From positions 1 through 11,092 of the forward strand of contig DOVJ01000154.1 of assembly GCA_003520145.1 (NCBI GenBank): a stretch of DNA of 11,092 nt, written 5' to 3'. Shown piece after piece: positions 1 through 7,452 of this stretch. A model generated the notes under the pieces. It was not told the origin of the DNA. It saw only the letters and a program-made list of their open reading frames with translations, and searched no databases. Position numbers and translations under genes: made by a program. The stretch is from Eubacterium sp. (GTDB lineage Bacteria; Bacillota; Clostridia; Lachnospirales; Lachnospiraceae). The number at the start of each line of letters is the position of its first letter. Positions within the stretch are counted from its first letter, which is position 1.

Positions 1-599
1 GGATGGCTCATGCGGACAAGTTCCCAGGTCTTACAACACCTGATGATTCGTATCACGGAATCACATATGCTACCAAGTTCGGCAAGGGCGCTTTCATAAC
101 TAAGGCTACAGCTCAGCTCATGAGAGACTTAGGAAGCATCCAGGCACCTATGAACGCATATCTTCTCAACCTCGGCATCGAGTCACTTCACGTAAGAGTC
201 CCTAGACATTGTTCAAATGCTCTTAAGGTAGCGAAGTTCCTCGAATCTAATGAACACGTATCATGGATCAACTACCCTGATCTTGAGAGCAGCAAGTATC
301 ATGAACTCGCTAAGAAGTACCTTCCAAATGGTTCATGTGGCGTTATCTCATTCGGTGTAAAGGGCGGAAGAAGCGCAGCCGAAAAGTTCATGAAGAATCT
401 TAAGGTAGCTATGATCGCAACTCATGTTGCTGATGCTCACACATGTGTACTTCACCCAGCTTCATCTACACACAGACAGATGACAGACGAAGAACTTACA
501 GCAGCAGGCATCCCATCAGATCTTATCAGACTTTCTGTCGGTATCGAGAATGTCGATGATATCATCGAGGATGTTGCTCAGGCACTTGAGAAGTGCTAA
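1..599 (+). CDS. metY: O-acetylhomoserine sulfhydrylase (MetY), C-terminal part; 5' end outside window
   Basis: This is the C-terminal 198 or so residues of a PLP-dependent Cys/Met-metabolism enzyme that makes homocysteine from O-acetylhomoserine and sulfide in the cytoplasm. The reading frame is already open at base 1 (codons begin at base 3), so the ATG at 3 is an internal Met and not the start. Family members are about 425-430 residues; the PLP-binding lysine lies upstream of the window. Visible conserved blocks are FPGLTTPDDSYHGITYA, LMRDLGSIQAPMNAYLLNLG, RHCSNALKVAKFL, PNGSCGVISFGVKGG, THVADAHTCVLHPASSTHRQ and the C-terminal DLIRLSVGIENVDDII. The last blocks contain the arginine (in LIRLS) that binds the substrate carboxylate in this fold. 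The frame ends in TAA at 597-599 and a strong terminator follows 36 bp later. It is convergent with every other gene here. MetY is preferred over cystathionine gamma-synthase because of the THVADAHTCVLHPASSTHRQ block. Confidence 0.95.
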   Translation, partial: MAHADKFPGLTTPDDSYHGITYATKFGKGAFITKATAQLMRDLGSIQAPMNAYLLNLGIESLHVRVPRHCSNALKVAKFLESNEHVSWINYPDLESSKYHELAKKYLPNGSCGVISFGVKGGRSAAEKFMKNLKVAMIATHVADAHTCVLHPASSTHRQMTDEELTAAGIPSDLIRLSVGIENVDDIIEDVAQALEKC

Positions 600-634
600 G
601 TGACAAAAGCTGTTACAACTAGAAATCATAATAA

Positions 635-675
635 GAGGGCTGTCGCACTAAAAAGATGCGACAGCTCCTTTTTTA
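635..675 (+). terminator. intrinsic terminator of metY, possibly bidirectional
   Basis: The arms GGGCTGTCGCA (637-647) and TGCGACAGCTCC (657-668) form an 11-bp stem with one G-U pair and a 9-nt loop, followed by six T (669-674). On the + strand this is a textbook terminator 36 bp after the metY stop. On the - strand the same stem is followed by CTCTTATTAT, a weaker U-rich tail, so it may also end the leftward operon. The stop codon of the small - strand ORF (648-650) lies in the loop. Confidence 0.9.
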
Positions 676-884
676 TAATTATGATACACCAACATGCTTA
701 TAGTGATTATTACAATATTTGATTCAATTGCATTTAACCCCAAATACATTATTCCCCAATAGCCAAAATAGCAACTTATCATAAAGCCAACAGCAAACAT
801 TGTCGAGTCACTCGACAAAAAGTATCGAGTCACTCGACGAAAGAACTTTACCTTTTTACACTTTTCTTCATCACTTACTTGCAT
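648..884 (-). CDS. doubtful small membrane protein (78 codons), hypothetical
   Basis: I do not recognise this protein. It has a charged N-terminus (about residues 1-25) and then two hydrophobic stretches (about 29-50 and 54-70), as in a two-pass membrane protein. In its favour, the ATG at 884 overlaps the stop of the upstream AIM24-family gene (TGA at 871-873) by 14 bases, which would allow translational coupling. Against it: there is no Shine-Dalgarno sequence (the bases before ATG are CATATGCCTC); codon use differs from the neighbours (CGT and CGA for Arg, TTG, TTA and GGG, where neighbours use AGA, CTT and CTC); residues of the N-terminal part are encoded by a nested palindrome (802-838); and the last few codons and the stop are supplied by the metY terminator stem-loop. 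It may be a young or decayed gene, or non-coding spacer that happens to be open. Confidence 0.35.
   Translation of the reverse strand: MQVSDEEKCKKVKFFRRVTRYFLSSDSTMFAVGFMISCYFGYWGIMYLGLNAIESNIVIITISMLVYHNYKKGAVASF
802..838. repeat. nested palindrome: two tandem TCGAGTCACTCGA dyads forming one large inverted repeat
   Basis: The sequence TCGAGTCACTCGA occurs at 803-815 and 825-837, a 22-bp period. Each copy is a dyad about a central C; the first extends to TGTCGAGTCACTCGACA (801-817). Because each copy is self-complementary, the two copies can also pair with each other. The arms 802-815 and 825-838 give 13 pairs and one C-C mismatch around the 9-nt loop CAAAAAGTA. No T-run follows on either strand, so it is not an intrinsic terminator. 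It lies within the doubtful 78-codon ORF. Possible roles are a dimeric regulator site repeated two helical turns apart, a REP-like element, or an RNA-stability hairpin. Confidence 0.7.
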
Positions 885-1548
885 GAGGCATATGCGAATA
901 CATCATGGTAGCAGTCTTTGATATAGGCATGCTCTGGCATATGATATGTCCTGGTCCCTTCACAACAGTGTTGAACAGTCCTTCACCGCCGAGGAATATG
1001 TTCTTGATTCCCTTAACCGTTCTTACTTCCATGCTGCATGTAGCATCCATAGCAGCAAGATAACCTGTATCTACGATTTTACAATCGCCAGCAGGGATAT
1101 CATACTCTATGGCAGAACCGTCTACCTCAAGGAAGAGAAGACCCTGTCCATGGAATCTTCTCATAAGGAAGCCCTCACCACCAAAGAAACCAGTAGTAAA
1201 CTTCTTCTGGAAGAACACCTCACTCTGAACATCTCCAAATGTAGCAAGATATGCTCCCTTCTGAACAACAATCGGTTTGTCAGGCGTGATCTCAATCGCC
1301 CTTATAGAGCCCGGGAACTTACTTGCAAATGCTATCTCACCAGGACTGACAGCCATATAGTTGTTCATGAACATGCTCTCACCTGTGAAAGCCCTTCCGA
1401 ACATCTTTCCAAGACCACCGGCCTCAGTGTTCATCTGGATTTCATCATCCATCCAGCTCATCGCTCCCGATTCACACTGAATAGTCTCACCTCTTTCAAG
1501 ATCCACCAAAAGTACTGGCAAACTATCCCCTTCAATTCTGTAATGCAT
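871..1548 (-). CDS. AIM24 / TIGR00266 family protein
   Basis: This is a complete 225-residue member of the AIM24 family (PF01987, TIGR00266), usual length about 220-270. The bacterial members have no firmly established biochemical role; the fold is a beta-rich repeat. Diagnostic blocks are SGAMSWMDDEI (27-37), GGLGKMFGRAFTGESMFMNNY (44-64), the central FFGGEGFLMRRFHGQGLLFLE (121-141) and, near the C-terminus, FLGGEGLFNTVVKGPGHII (185-203) followed by QSMPIS. There is no signal peptide or membrane segment, so it is probably cytosolic or peripherally membrane-associated. The start ATG at 1546-1548 is supported by AGGAGGA at 1555-1561 with 6-nt spacing, the strongest ribosome site in the window. 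The upstream HD-GYP gene ends 29 bp before it with no terminator between, so co-transcription is likely. The family call is secure; the function is not. Confidence 0.93.
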   Translation of the reverse strand: MHYRIEGDSLPVLLVDLERGETIQCESGAMSWMDDEIQMNTEAGGLGKMFGRAFTGESMFMNNYMAVSPGEIAFASKFPGSIRAIEITPDKPIVVQKGAYLATFGDVQSEVFFQKKFTTGFFGGEGFLMRRFHGQGLLFLEVDGSAIEYDIPAGDCKIVDTGYLAAMDATCSMEVRTVKGIKNIFLGGEGLFNTVVKGPGHIICQSMPISKTATMMYSHMPHASK

Positions 1549-1577
1549 AATTTATCCTCCTGTTTTTTATTATTATT

Positions 1578-3308
1578 TTATCTTAATTCGCCTTTTTCTA
1601 CAAGCCTTAAAAATGCTTCCACAACATCCTCTGTCAACTGCGTTCCGGATATCTCTCTTATAGTCGCTACAACCTTATCAAAAGGCAGACACTTTCTATA
1701 TGGTCTGTCAGAATACATAGCATCAAAGCAGTCTGCAACAGCTATGATCTGCGCAACTCTCGGTATCTCATCACCCTTTAATCCCTTAGGATAGCCCTTA
1801 CCATCCGGCCTCTCATGATGAGAACCAGCACCGATTGCAAGCTCTGGCATGATACTTATATCCTTAAGCGCATCATAGCCCTTCTCTGCATGAGATTTGA
1901 TTAACTCATATTCTTCTTCAGTAAGACGTCCTGGCTTATTAAGAACTTCCTTAGGGATACCGACCTTGCCTATATCGTGAAGAAGTGCTATTCTGTAATA
2001 CTTCTCGACAGTTTCTTCGTCGTATCCCAGCTCCTTCGCAAGCATAGCCGTGTACTTTGCAACACGCGAAGAATGACCATTCGTATAAGTATCCTTCATA
2101 TCTATGATCTTTGCAAATGCTTCGGTCGTCTCTCTTATGTATATCCTATCCTCTTCCTGTTTCAACTTAAGAGTTCTTATCTGCTCTTTTAAGAGATAAT
2201 AACCCATAATCAACATGAAGAGTATAACTCCAATCCTTGAATACGTCGTATAACTTCCGCGTGCGCTCACGTGATAGTTTATAATATCTATAAGCGCACC
2301 TGATATGCAGAATAAAAGTCCTACGATCAGACTCCTTACAAGCTCTGCCCTTATCTTATGCTTCACCATAGCATGTCCGACCATATAGAGACATGCGATA
2401 AAATCGATACCTATTATCACATGCGATACATTTACCATATAGTAATAGTCGCTTATTCCAAGAACTGTCAATGTTACCGACAACACAAAGTTACATATAC
2501 TTGCTATCGCCATCAGGTTCAGCAGCTTCGAATGCCGTACACCAGCTGCACTTGCAAAAAAAGCAAGCGCCGGATAAGGTAAAAACATAAGACATATATA
2601 TGTCAGAAACCTGATAAGAGCAGGATTCTGTGTTATGATCTGAAGAACATAAGTATCGTTAAGCCCCGTAAATCCGAGCAAAAAACACATGAGACCAAAG
2701 GACATAAAGTCGATTCCCGCAAATCTGCTTAAGATACCTCCGCCTATGGCGATAACTATGAAGAAAAGCCCTATGAGAAGCGTAAGGATAGACCTTACAA
2801 AAGGAGCAAGTCCGTTCTTATAGGTATTACTCATATACTTGCCAGAATCCTCAAGCATAGCATCTCTTACAGTTCCTGTTCCACCATCAAATACCGGTTC
2901 TATCTCCATACGAAGTTCTTTAGTCTCAGAAGGAATATAAACTGTATGAACATACATGCCATAAGATTTACCCATAACCTTACTCTGAACAGGATGAAAA
3001 TCATATATCTTCTTATCATCGGCATACACGATAACCAATGTATCAACTGTTTTAAAGCAAAAAGCTCTGCCTGAAAGCTCAAGCTTACTCGTGTCCATAC
3101 TCAGGGTTACATTACCCTTCCCTAACTTATCAATACTCGTTTGATTACCAGAAGGATCCTGCCAGGAATCGCAACGCACGACATCATCTTGGATTGTCAC
3201 GGGCGGTGACTTCTCTAAGATGATGAAAAAACTCATGCACAGCATCACAAATATCAGATAAGAGTACTGCAATATGTTGTCTTTAATCTTATTTGCTTTT
3301 ATACCCAT
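1578..3308 (-). CDS. 7TM membrane HD-GYP domain protein, probable c-di-GMP phosphodiesterase
   Basis: A 576-residue predicted inner-membrane signalling protein. An N-terminal membrane segment (about 15-31) is followed by an external domain (about 35-165, beta-rich, like 7TMR-DISM sensor regions), about seven membrane helices between 168 and 374, a short coiled linker (373-398) and a C-terminal HD-GYP domain (about 395-570). The metal and signature residues are intact: H412 (NGHSSRV), H444-D445 with K448 (LLHDIGKVGIP), H473, HHER (497-500), DGKGYP (502-507), D526 (VADCFDA) and RPYR (535-538). Proteins of this family hydrolyse cyclic di-GMP (some act on cGAMP), so this one is probably active in the cytoplasm under control of an external signal. 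The ATG at 3306-3308 has GGAG at 3318-3321, 9 nt upstream. It follows the DUF975-CmpB gene by 30 bp and precedes the AIM24 gene by 29 bp. The ligand of the external domain cannot be read from the sequence. Confidence 0.93.
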   Translation of the reverse strand: MGIKANKIKDNILQYSYLIFVMLCMSFFIILEKSPPVTIQDDVVRCDSWQDPSGNQTSIDKLGKGNVTLSMDTSKLELSGRAFCFKTVDTLVIVYADDKKIYDFHPVQSKVMGKSYGMYVHTVYIPSETKELRMEIEPVFDGGTGTVRDAMLEDSGKYMSNTYKNGLAPFVRSILTLLIGLFFIVIAIGGGILSRFAGIDFMSFGLMCFLLGFTGLNDTYVLQIITQNPALIRFLTYICLMFLPYPALAFFASAAGVRHSKLLNLMAIASICNFVLSVTLTVLGISDYYYMVNVSHVIIGIDFIACLYMVGHAMVKHKIRAELVRSLIVGLLFCISGALIDIINYHVSARGSYTTYSRIGVILFMLIMGYYLLKEQIRTLKLKQEEDRIYIRETTEAFAKIIDMKDTYTNGHSSRVAKYTAMLAKELGYDEETVEKYYRIALLHDIGKVGIPKEVLNKPGRLTEEEYELIKSHAEKGYDALKDISIMPELAIGAGSHHERPDGKGYPKGLKGDEIPRVAQIIAVADCFDAMYSDRPYRKCLPFDKVVATIREISGTQLTEDVVEAFLRLVEKGELR

Positions 3309-3338
3309 ATATCTTTACTCCGTAATTTCGTTCAAAAC

Positions 3339-4859
3339 CTATATGAAACCATTCCATATCATGGTAGTTATGCCTTCACCTATATTCGGGTGAACAAAAG
3401 AATACACAAGATCGATCATGAATCCAGTCACAAGGATAACACATACAACTATCTTCTTTTTTTCCGATATACGACCATATAGGCTGTCAAGCACAGGTGC
3501 TATTATATATACAAATGCTACGCCTATAAGTCCAAATGCGAGCAGACCCTCAAGACATACTCTTCCGTTAATATTCAGATAAAACCCGGTATAATTCCAC
3601 CACCGCTCGTGAAACAGCTTCTCAAGTATAAAGCCCGCCATATATTCGACTACTCCGGCAACAGCCATAGAACCTATGAAAACCTTAACAGGTTTTTCTC
3701 TAAGAGGCTTCATACTTATGAGAATCAGGAGTCCTCCGACTCCGTATATCGGCACCCATGGTCCAGCCATAGTACCACGATTAACTATGAGACCCATATA
3801 TATCATGGTATACAGAACTTCCCACAGCCAGCCAAAGCAAGCAAATGAAAAGAACAAAAGTATATATGTCACTAAGCTGTAATCTCTTCTATAATCGACG
3901 TTAAAGTTAAAGTGATGCTTCAACTTATAAGGAAAGTATGAGTCCTGATATGCGCCGTTACTAACATAAGGCTTAAACAGTTCATGATCAGTGAGATAAT
4001 CAACACAATAGGCAGGTGCATTGGTACGAAGATATGCATAGATTTCAGCATACATACATGCTATATAAGGCTTCAGATAAAACACACTTACTATGTTGTA
4101 GGTAAAAGGCACGACTGCATACCATACAATAAGGCTTAAGTCCATAAGGAATATCTCCTTCTTATGACCATGAGTCAGCCTCCTGCTTAAAGCAAATGCT
4201 TCCTTAGGCTTTACAGCCGGATTCTCGGCTAATATGTATGGGATCATACTATATTCATAATACTTGATTATACCACCTATAACTGTAAGATTCCACAACA
4301 TTTGATATAAGGTCTTCAAGAACATGACAAGCGCTACATTGGCAGTAAAACCGTATCTGAAGACTATCCATATCCCCTTGAAGGAGGTCTTGTCGAAATT
4401 CCTCTGTTCTAAGAAAAATCTGCTCTGACCTACAAGTATTATATTGTTGAAGAAAACACCCAAAAGTATGGCGATAACAATCGCAAACAAAACCACTAAA
4501 GCATTGACCATACGGCCCCTGAATATGAGAATATTGAGGGCATTGATTATACCTACTATGATGGAATTCGTCTTGGATATCTGATTCACGAATACACTTA
4601 AGACACCCTTTGTATACTGGCTTGTATCGTCAGACGCCATGGTATCGAGTGTGGTCTGCTCCTTAATTATATCCTCTATACTGTTGAAAACCGAATAACC
4701 CATGGACAGAAAACGACTGTTACCACTGCCCATCGTGGCATAAGAAAACCCGCCGACCATAAAAGACACAATAAAAACAACCATAACCTTCATAAGGTAA
4801 TGCTTCCTAAGTTCCATATTGGTCTTGCGTCTTAAAAGTTTTCTGGTTTCTTTGTTCAT
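3339..4859 (-). CDS. DUF975 - CmpB-like permease fusion membrane protein
   Basis: A 506-residue polytopic membrane protein made of two families that are often separate. Residues about 10-280 resemble DUF975, with the signature block around YEYSMIPYILAENPAVKPKE (201-220) and ALSRRLTHGHKKEIFLMDLS (223-242). Residues about 328-490 resemble the putative ABC-transporter permease family PF06541 (CmpB), with FGWLWEVLY (342-350), VNRGTMAGPWVPIYGVGGLL (359-378), ERWWNYTGFYLNINGRVCLE (418-437) and several further helices. A hydrophilic connector (281-327) joins them. No ATPase or binding protein is adjacent, so the permease label of PF06541 should not be read as demonstrated transport. ATG at 4857-4859 has AGAGG upstream with close spacing; the dCMP deaminase gene ends 8 bp before it. 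The domain calls rest on remembered family motifs; the cellular role is unknown, plausibly envelope-related. Confidence 0.85.
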   Translation of the reverse strand: MNKETRKLLRRKTNMELRKHYLMKVMVVFIVSFMVGGFSYATMGSGNSRFLSMGYSVFNSIEDIIKEQTTLDTMASDDTSQYTKGVLSVFVNQISKTNSIIVGIINALNILIFRGRMVNALVVLFAIVIAILLGVFFNNIILVGQSRFFLEQRNFDKTSFKGIWIVFRYGFTANVALVMFLKTLYQMLWNLTVIGGIIKYYEYSMIPYILAENPAVKPKEAFALSRRLTHGHKKEIFLMDLSLIVWYAVVPFTYNIVSVFYLKPYIACMYAEIYAYLRTNAPAYCVDYLTDHELFKPYVSNGAYQDSYFPYKLKHHFNFNVDYRRDYSLVTYILLFFSFACFGWLWEVLYTMIYMGLIVNRGTMAGPWVPIYGVGGLLILISMKPLREKPVKVFIGSMAVAGVVEYMAGFILEKLFHERWWNYTGFYLNINGRVCLEGLLAFGLIGVAFVYIIAPVLDSLYGRISEKKKIVVCVILVTGFMIDLVYSFVHPNIGEGITTMIWNGFI

Positions 4860-4867
4860 ATAACCTC

Positions 4868-5347
4868 TTACAGTTCTATAGTTATCATGCGACCTGTTTT
4901 GTTATACCGGTAATATCTTACGCCCGCGGCATCTAGCATCCTCTTTGAAGCCTTAACAGCAAGCGTATCTGCGTACTTATCGTGAGCATAAACTATGGTC
5001 TTTATGCCAGACTGAATTATGGCCTTGGCACATTCGTTGCAAGGGAAAAGTGTTACATACATCTTAGCTCCCACAAGATTTCCGCCCCGGTAATTAAGGA
5101 TAGCATTCAGTTCGCTATGGGCAGTGTACAGATACTTATTATCTTCATCACCCTCCCTTTCCCATGTAAAATCATCATCGGAACAGCCAATAGGGAATCC
5201 GTTATATCCCATAGAAAGAATCTTGTTGTCTTCGCTGACTATACAGGCTCCCACCTGTGTATTCGGATCCTTGCTTCTCATGGCGGACATATATGCTACG
5301 CCCATAAAATATTCATCCCAGGTTATATAGTCTTCTCTTTTACCCAT
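4868..5347 (-). CDS. comEB: deoxycytidylate (dCMP) deaminase, ComEB-like
   Basis: A 159-residue cytosolic zinc enzyme that converts dCMP to dUMP, feeding thymidylate synthesis. The N-terminal block SKDPNTQVGACIV (25-37) and GYNGFPIG (47-54) are typical of dCMP deaminases. The zinc site is complete: H77 with the catalytic proton-shuttle E79 in AHSELNAI, and C103/C106 in FPCNECAKAI. Length matches the family (about 145-180). It may also have allosteric dCTP/dTTP control, as in the wider family, but this is not evident here. The ATG at 5345-5347 is preceded by AGGAAGG, which overlaps the stop codon of the PBP-like gene (gap of 10 bp), so the two are probably co-transcribed and possibly translationally coupled. 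The gene symbol follows the Bacillus name; a competence role is not implied. Confidence 0.95.
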   Translation of the reverse strand: MGKREDYITWDEYFMGVAYMSAMRSKDPNTQVGACIVSEDNKILSMGYNGFPIGCSDDDFTWEREGDEDNKYLYTAHSELNAILNYRGGNLVGAKMYVTLFPCNECAKAIIQSGIKTIVYAHDKYADTLAVKASKRMLDAAGVRYYRYNKTGRMITIEL

Positions 5348-5357
5348 AATTTCCTTC

Positions 5358-7424
5358 CTATCTGTGATAATCGTTAAGATTGTTGTTCAATCTGTCATCA
5401 CCGTCTCCTGGATGACCGCCCTCACCGCCAAGGCTTGGTCTTTCAGTTGTAGGTTCAAGCGCCTTATCAGCAGGTGCATCTTCCTTCGAATAAGGTCCCG
5501 GCTTTTCGAATTCAACCTTTTCTTTGTCCTTGTGAAGGTAATCCATAACATTTTTATAAAGTGTACCAGAAAGTCCTAAGTGATCGACCTTCGATTCCTC
5601 AGGCATATCCGCAGTTGAGATGCCCTCAAATGCATTGTATACAGCTACTGTATAATATGTACTAAACCCTGCTACAATCCCGCCGTCACTAAAGGCAGCA
5701 CTTGCATAAGAATCCGACGCAAAGCGGTTTAAATATCCGCCTTCTTTCATGTTATCAGCAAGGATATCTACCATGATCCTGTCATCATTTGCTGCGTAGA
5801 TATCCGCCCTCTCATCTGCCGGCACCAGAAAACTTATCCCGCCCTTATCAGCGATACTTCTTATAGAAGAAGGCTTTCTGTAAGTTCCATCTTCAGCGAT
5901 CGCCATATAGGCGCCCGCAAGCTCAAGCATATTGCCGGTTATATATCCAAGCCTTGGCGTTGCGGTCTTATAATTGGCAGCGCTGTTAAATCCTGTCCTA
6001 AGTAAAAGCGACATCGCATAATGTCCGCCTATCTTCTCATACATCCTGCCGGCAAAGTCACTGCTGTAAGAAGCTATAGCTTCACGCAGAGTCACTTTAT
6101 CTATGAGAGTTCCATCAACTGCCTGCTTTGCATATACTATATATCCAGGGTCATGATGCCACTCGATATAAGGTATATAGATATCCATCGGCCACACTGT
6201 ACGCCCAAGAGCCACATCGCTTTCATAAGCTCTGTTATATACATAAGTATCACTGTCTACGCTCTCGCCTCCAGTGAGTGCGATAACCTTACCGGTCTTA
6301 TTGTCAAGCACTACAGCGCCGCCTGTTAAAGCATGCGAATCGCCGTTCTTTATAGGGCTTGCACTTGCTATCTTATCCATCTCGGACTGAAGCACTTCGA
6401 CAAGCTCTATATCTATGCTTGTATATATCTTATAACCCTTGCGATATATGTCCTTCTCATACTTTGCGTAGAGTTCCTTATACTTCTTTTCGTATTCATC
6501 CCTTTGCTTTTCATCGTCAAATGTATATCTAAAGACGAAGCCTTCATTCTCCATGAGATTATGAATAGCATCGTTAAGTACGAACTTCTCAATATAATTA
6601 TATCTTATATTGCCTCTCTCGGCAAAGACTATACTATCGCTTATGGCCTTGAAGTATTCTTCTCTTGTTATAACTTCAGCATCATACATGCGATCAAGAG
6701 CAGCATTCTTCTTGACTGTGATGACCTCAAGGTCCTCCATGACAGAAGGATCCATCTCAGGATTGGAAGCTAAGGCAGCAAGGAATGCTAATTCACTCGG
6801 AGCTATCTCCTGCAGCTCCTTCTTGAAGTAATACTTCGATGCAGACTGCGCACCATATACACCATTGCCAAAGTAGATGTTGTTGATATAGTATTCTAAG
6901 AGCTCGTCTTTTGAATAAGCATGCTCAAGCTCATTGGCAACATAAACTTCGAGAAGGCTGTTGTTCATATCAACAACATCCTCTATCACAAAATCCTTTG
7001 CTATGCCCCTTGTTATCATACTGATACCAGGAACAAGATTGACTGCCTTCTCTTCGTTGTAGGTCACAGCATAGAGATCCTTATCCTTAGCACCCTTATT
7101 ATCAAAGAACTTCTCATCCTCGAGAACAACGAAAGCGTACTTTATGGCATCGGTCATATTTGAAGCCGTTATATAGCTCATATCCCCGTCGCTTCTGAAT
7201 CTTATGAATTCTTTATCATCCTTATCGAAAGCCACACTGCCCACGGCAACCGCCGTGAATCTGTCCTTGGCCGCACTTACCTTATCCTTGGCAACAGACT
7301 TATAATACTTCATCGCTGCGATAGTCGGACTCACATATACAGCCGCCAGCAAAACAGTACATACTACCAGGAGTAATATGATAAGAAGCGGCTTCAAATT
7401 ATTTTTTTTCTTTTTTTTCTCCAT
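5358..7424 (-). CDS. class A PBP-like protein with eroded GT51 and inactive transpeptidase domain
   Basis: A 688-residue protein with the layout of bifunctional penicillin-binding proteins: Lys-rich cytoplasmic tip (2-9), membrane anchor (about 11-33), GT51-like domain (about 90-270), transpeptidase-like domain (about 365-610) and an acidic Pro/Gly-rich tail (about 640-688). In the GT51 region E102-D103 of LEDEKFF and E159 are kept, as are SKDELLEYYINNIYFG and the ELAFLAALASNP block. However, the motif-1 His is Asn (N109), the GGSTITQQ equivalent is GISMITRG (133-140), and RKxxE is NSLLE (155-159). In the transpeptidase region the scaffold AVVLDNKTGKVIALTGG and YNRA is clear, but the SxxK site reads RTVW (408-411), the SxN site aligns to YSS (453-455) and KTGT to AAFS (576-579). 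The frame is intact. The start at 7424 has GGGG 6 nt upstream; an in-frame ATG at 7454 has no ribosome site and lies inside a TATAAT box. Confidence 0.88.
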   Translation of the reverse strand: MEKKKKKNNLKPLLIILLLVVCTVLLAAVYVSPTIAAMKYYKSVAKDKVSAAKDRFTAVAVGSVAFDKDDKEFIRFRSDGDMSYITASNMTDAIKYAFVVLEDEKFFDNKGAKDKDLYAVTYNEEKAVNLVPGISMITRGIAKDFVIEDVVDMNNSLLEVYVANELEHAYSKDELLEYYINNIYFGNGVYGAQSASKYYFKKELQEIAPSELAFLAALASNPEMDPSVMEDLEVITVKKNAALDRMYDAEVITREEYFKAISDSIVFAERGNIRYNYIEKFVLNDAIHNLMENEGFVFRYTFDDEKQRDEYEKKYKELYAKYEKDIYRKGYKIYTSIDIELVEVLQSEMDKIASASPIKNGDSHALTGGAVVLDNKTGKVIALTGGESVDSDTYVYNRAYESDVALGRTVWPMDIYIPYIEWHHDPGYIVYAKQAVDGTLIDKVTLREAIASYSSDFAGRMYEKIGGHYAMSLLLRTGFNSAANYKTATPRLGYITGNMLELAGAYMAIAEDGTYRKPSSIRSIADKGGISFLVPADERADIYAANDDRIMVDILADNMKEGGYLNRFASDSYASAAFSDGGIVAGFSTYYTVAVYNAFEGISTADMPEESKVDHLGLSGTLYKNVMDYLHKDKEKVEFEKPGPYSKEDAPADKALEPTTERPSLGGEGGHPGDGDDRLNNNLNDYHR
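7402..7418 (-). repeat. A8-G-A8 homopolymer tract just inside the PBP-like gene
   Basis: On the - strand the codons after ATG-GAG are two runs of eight A separated by one G (T runs at 7402-7409 and 7411-7418 on +). They encode the lysine run at residues 3-7 and the first base pair of Asn codons. Runs this long immediately after a start codon can slip during replication or transcription. Confidence 0.85.
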
Positions 7425-7430
7425 ATGTGT

Positions 7431-7437
7431 CCCCTTT
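7431..7437 (-). promoter_or_regulatory. ribosome site deciding the start of the PBP-like gene
   Basis: On the - strand AAAGGGG lies 6 nt before the ATG at 7422-7424. The alternative in-frame ATG ten codons upstream (7452-7454) is preceded by GCCCTTATATATATA, with no purine-rich site, so the downstream ATG is chosen. Confidence 0.7.
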
Positions 7438-7452
7438 TTCCGAAAAAAAGAC

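Noticed and set aside
802..838. Start of a CRISPR-like array
   Set aside because: Only two short self-complementary units with an 8-9-nt gap; there are no spacers of constant length and no cas genes.
946..1794. A 282-codon + strand open frame opposite the AIM24 and HD-GYP genes
   Set aside because: It lies antisense to two proteins with strong family motifs, has no recognisable domain or ribosome site, and its composition looks like complement of real codons.
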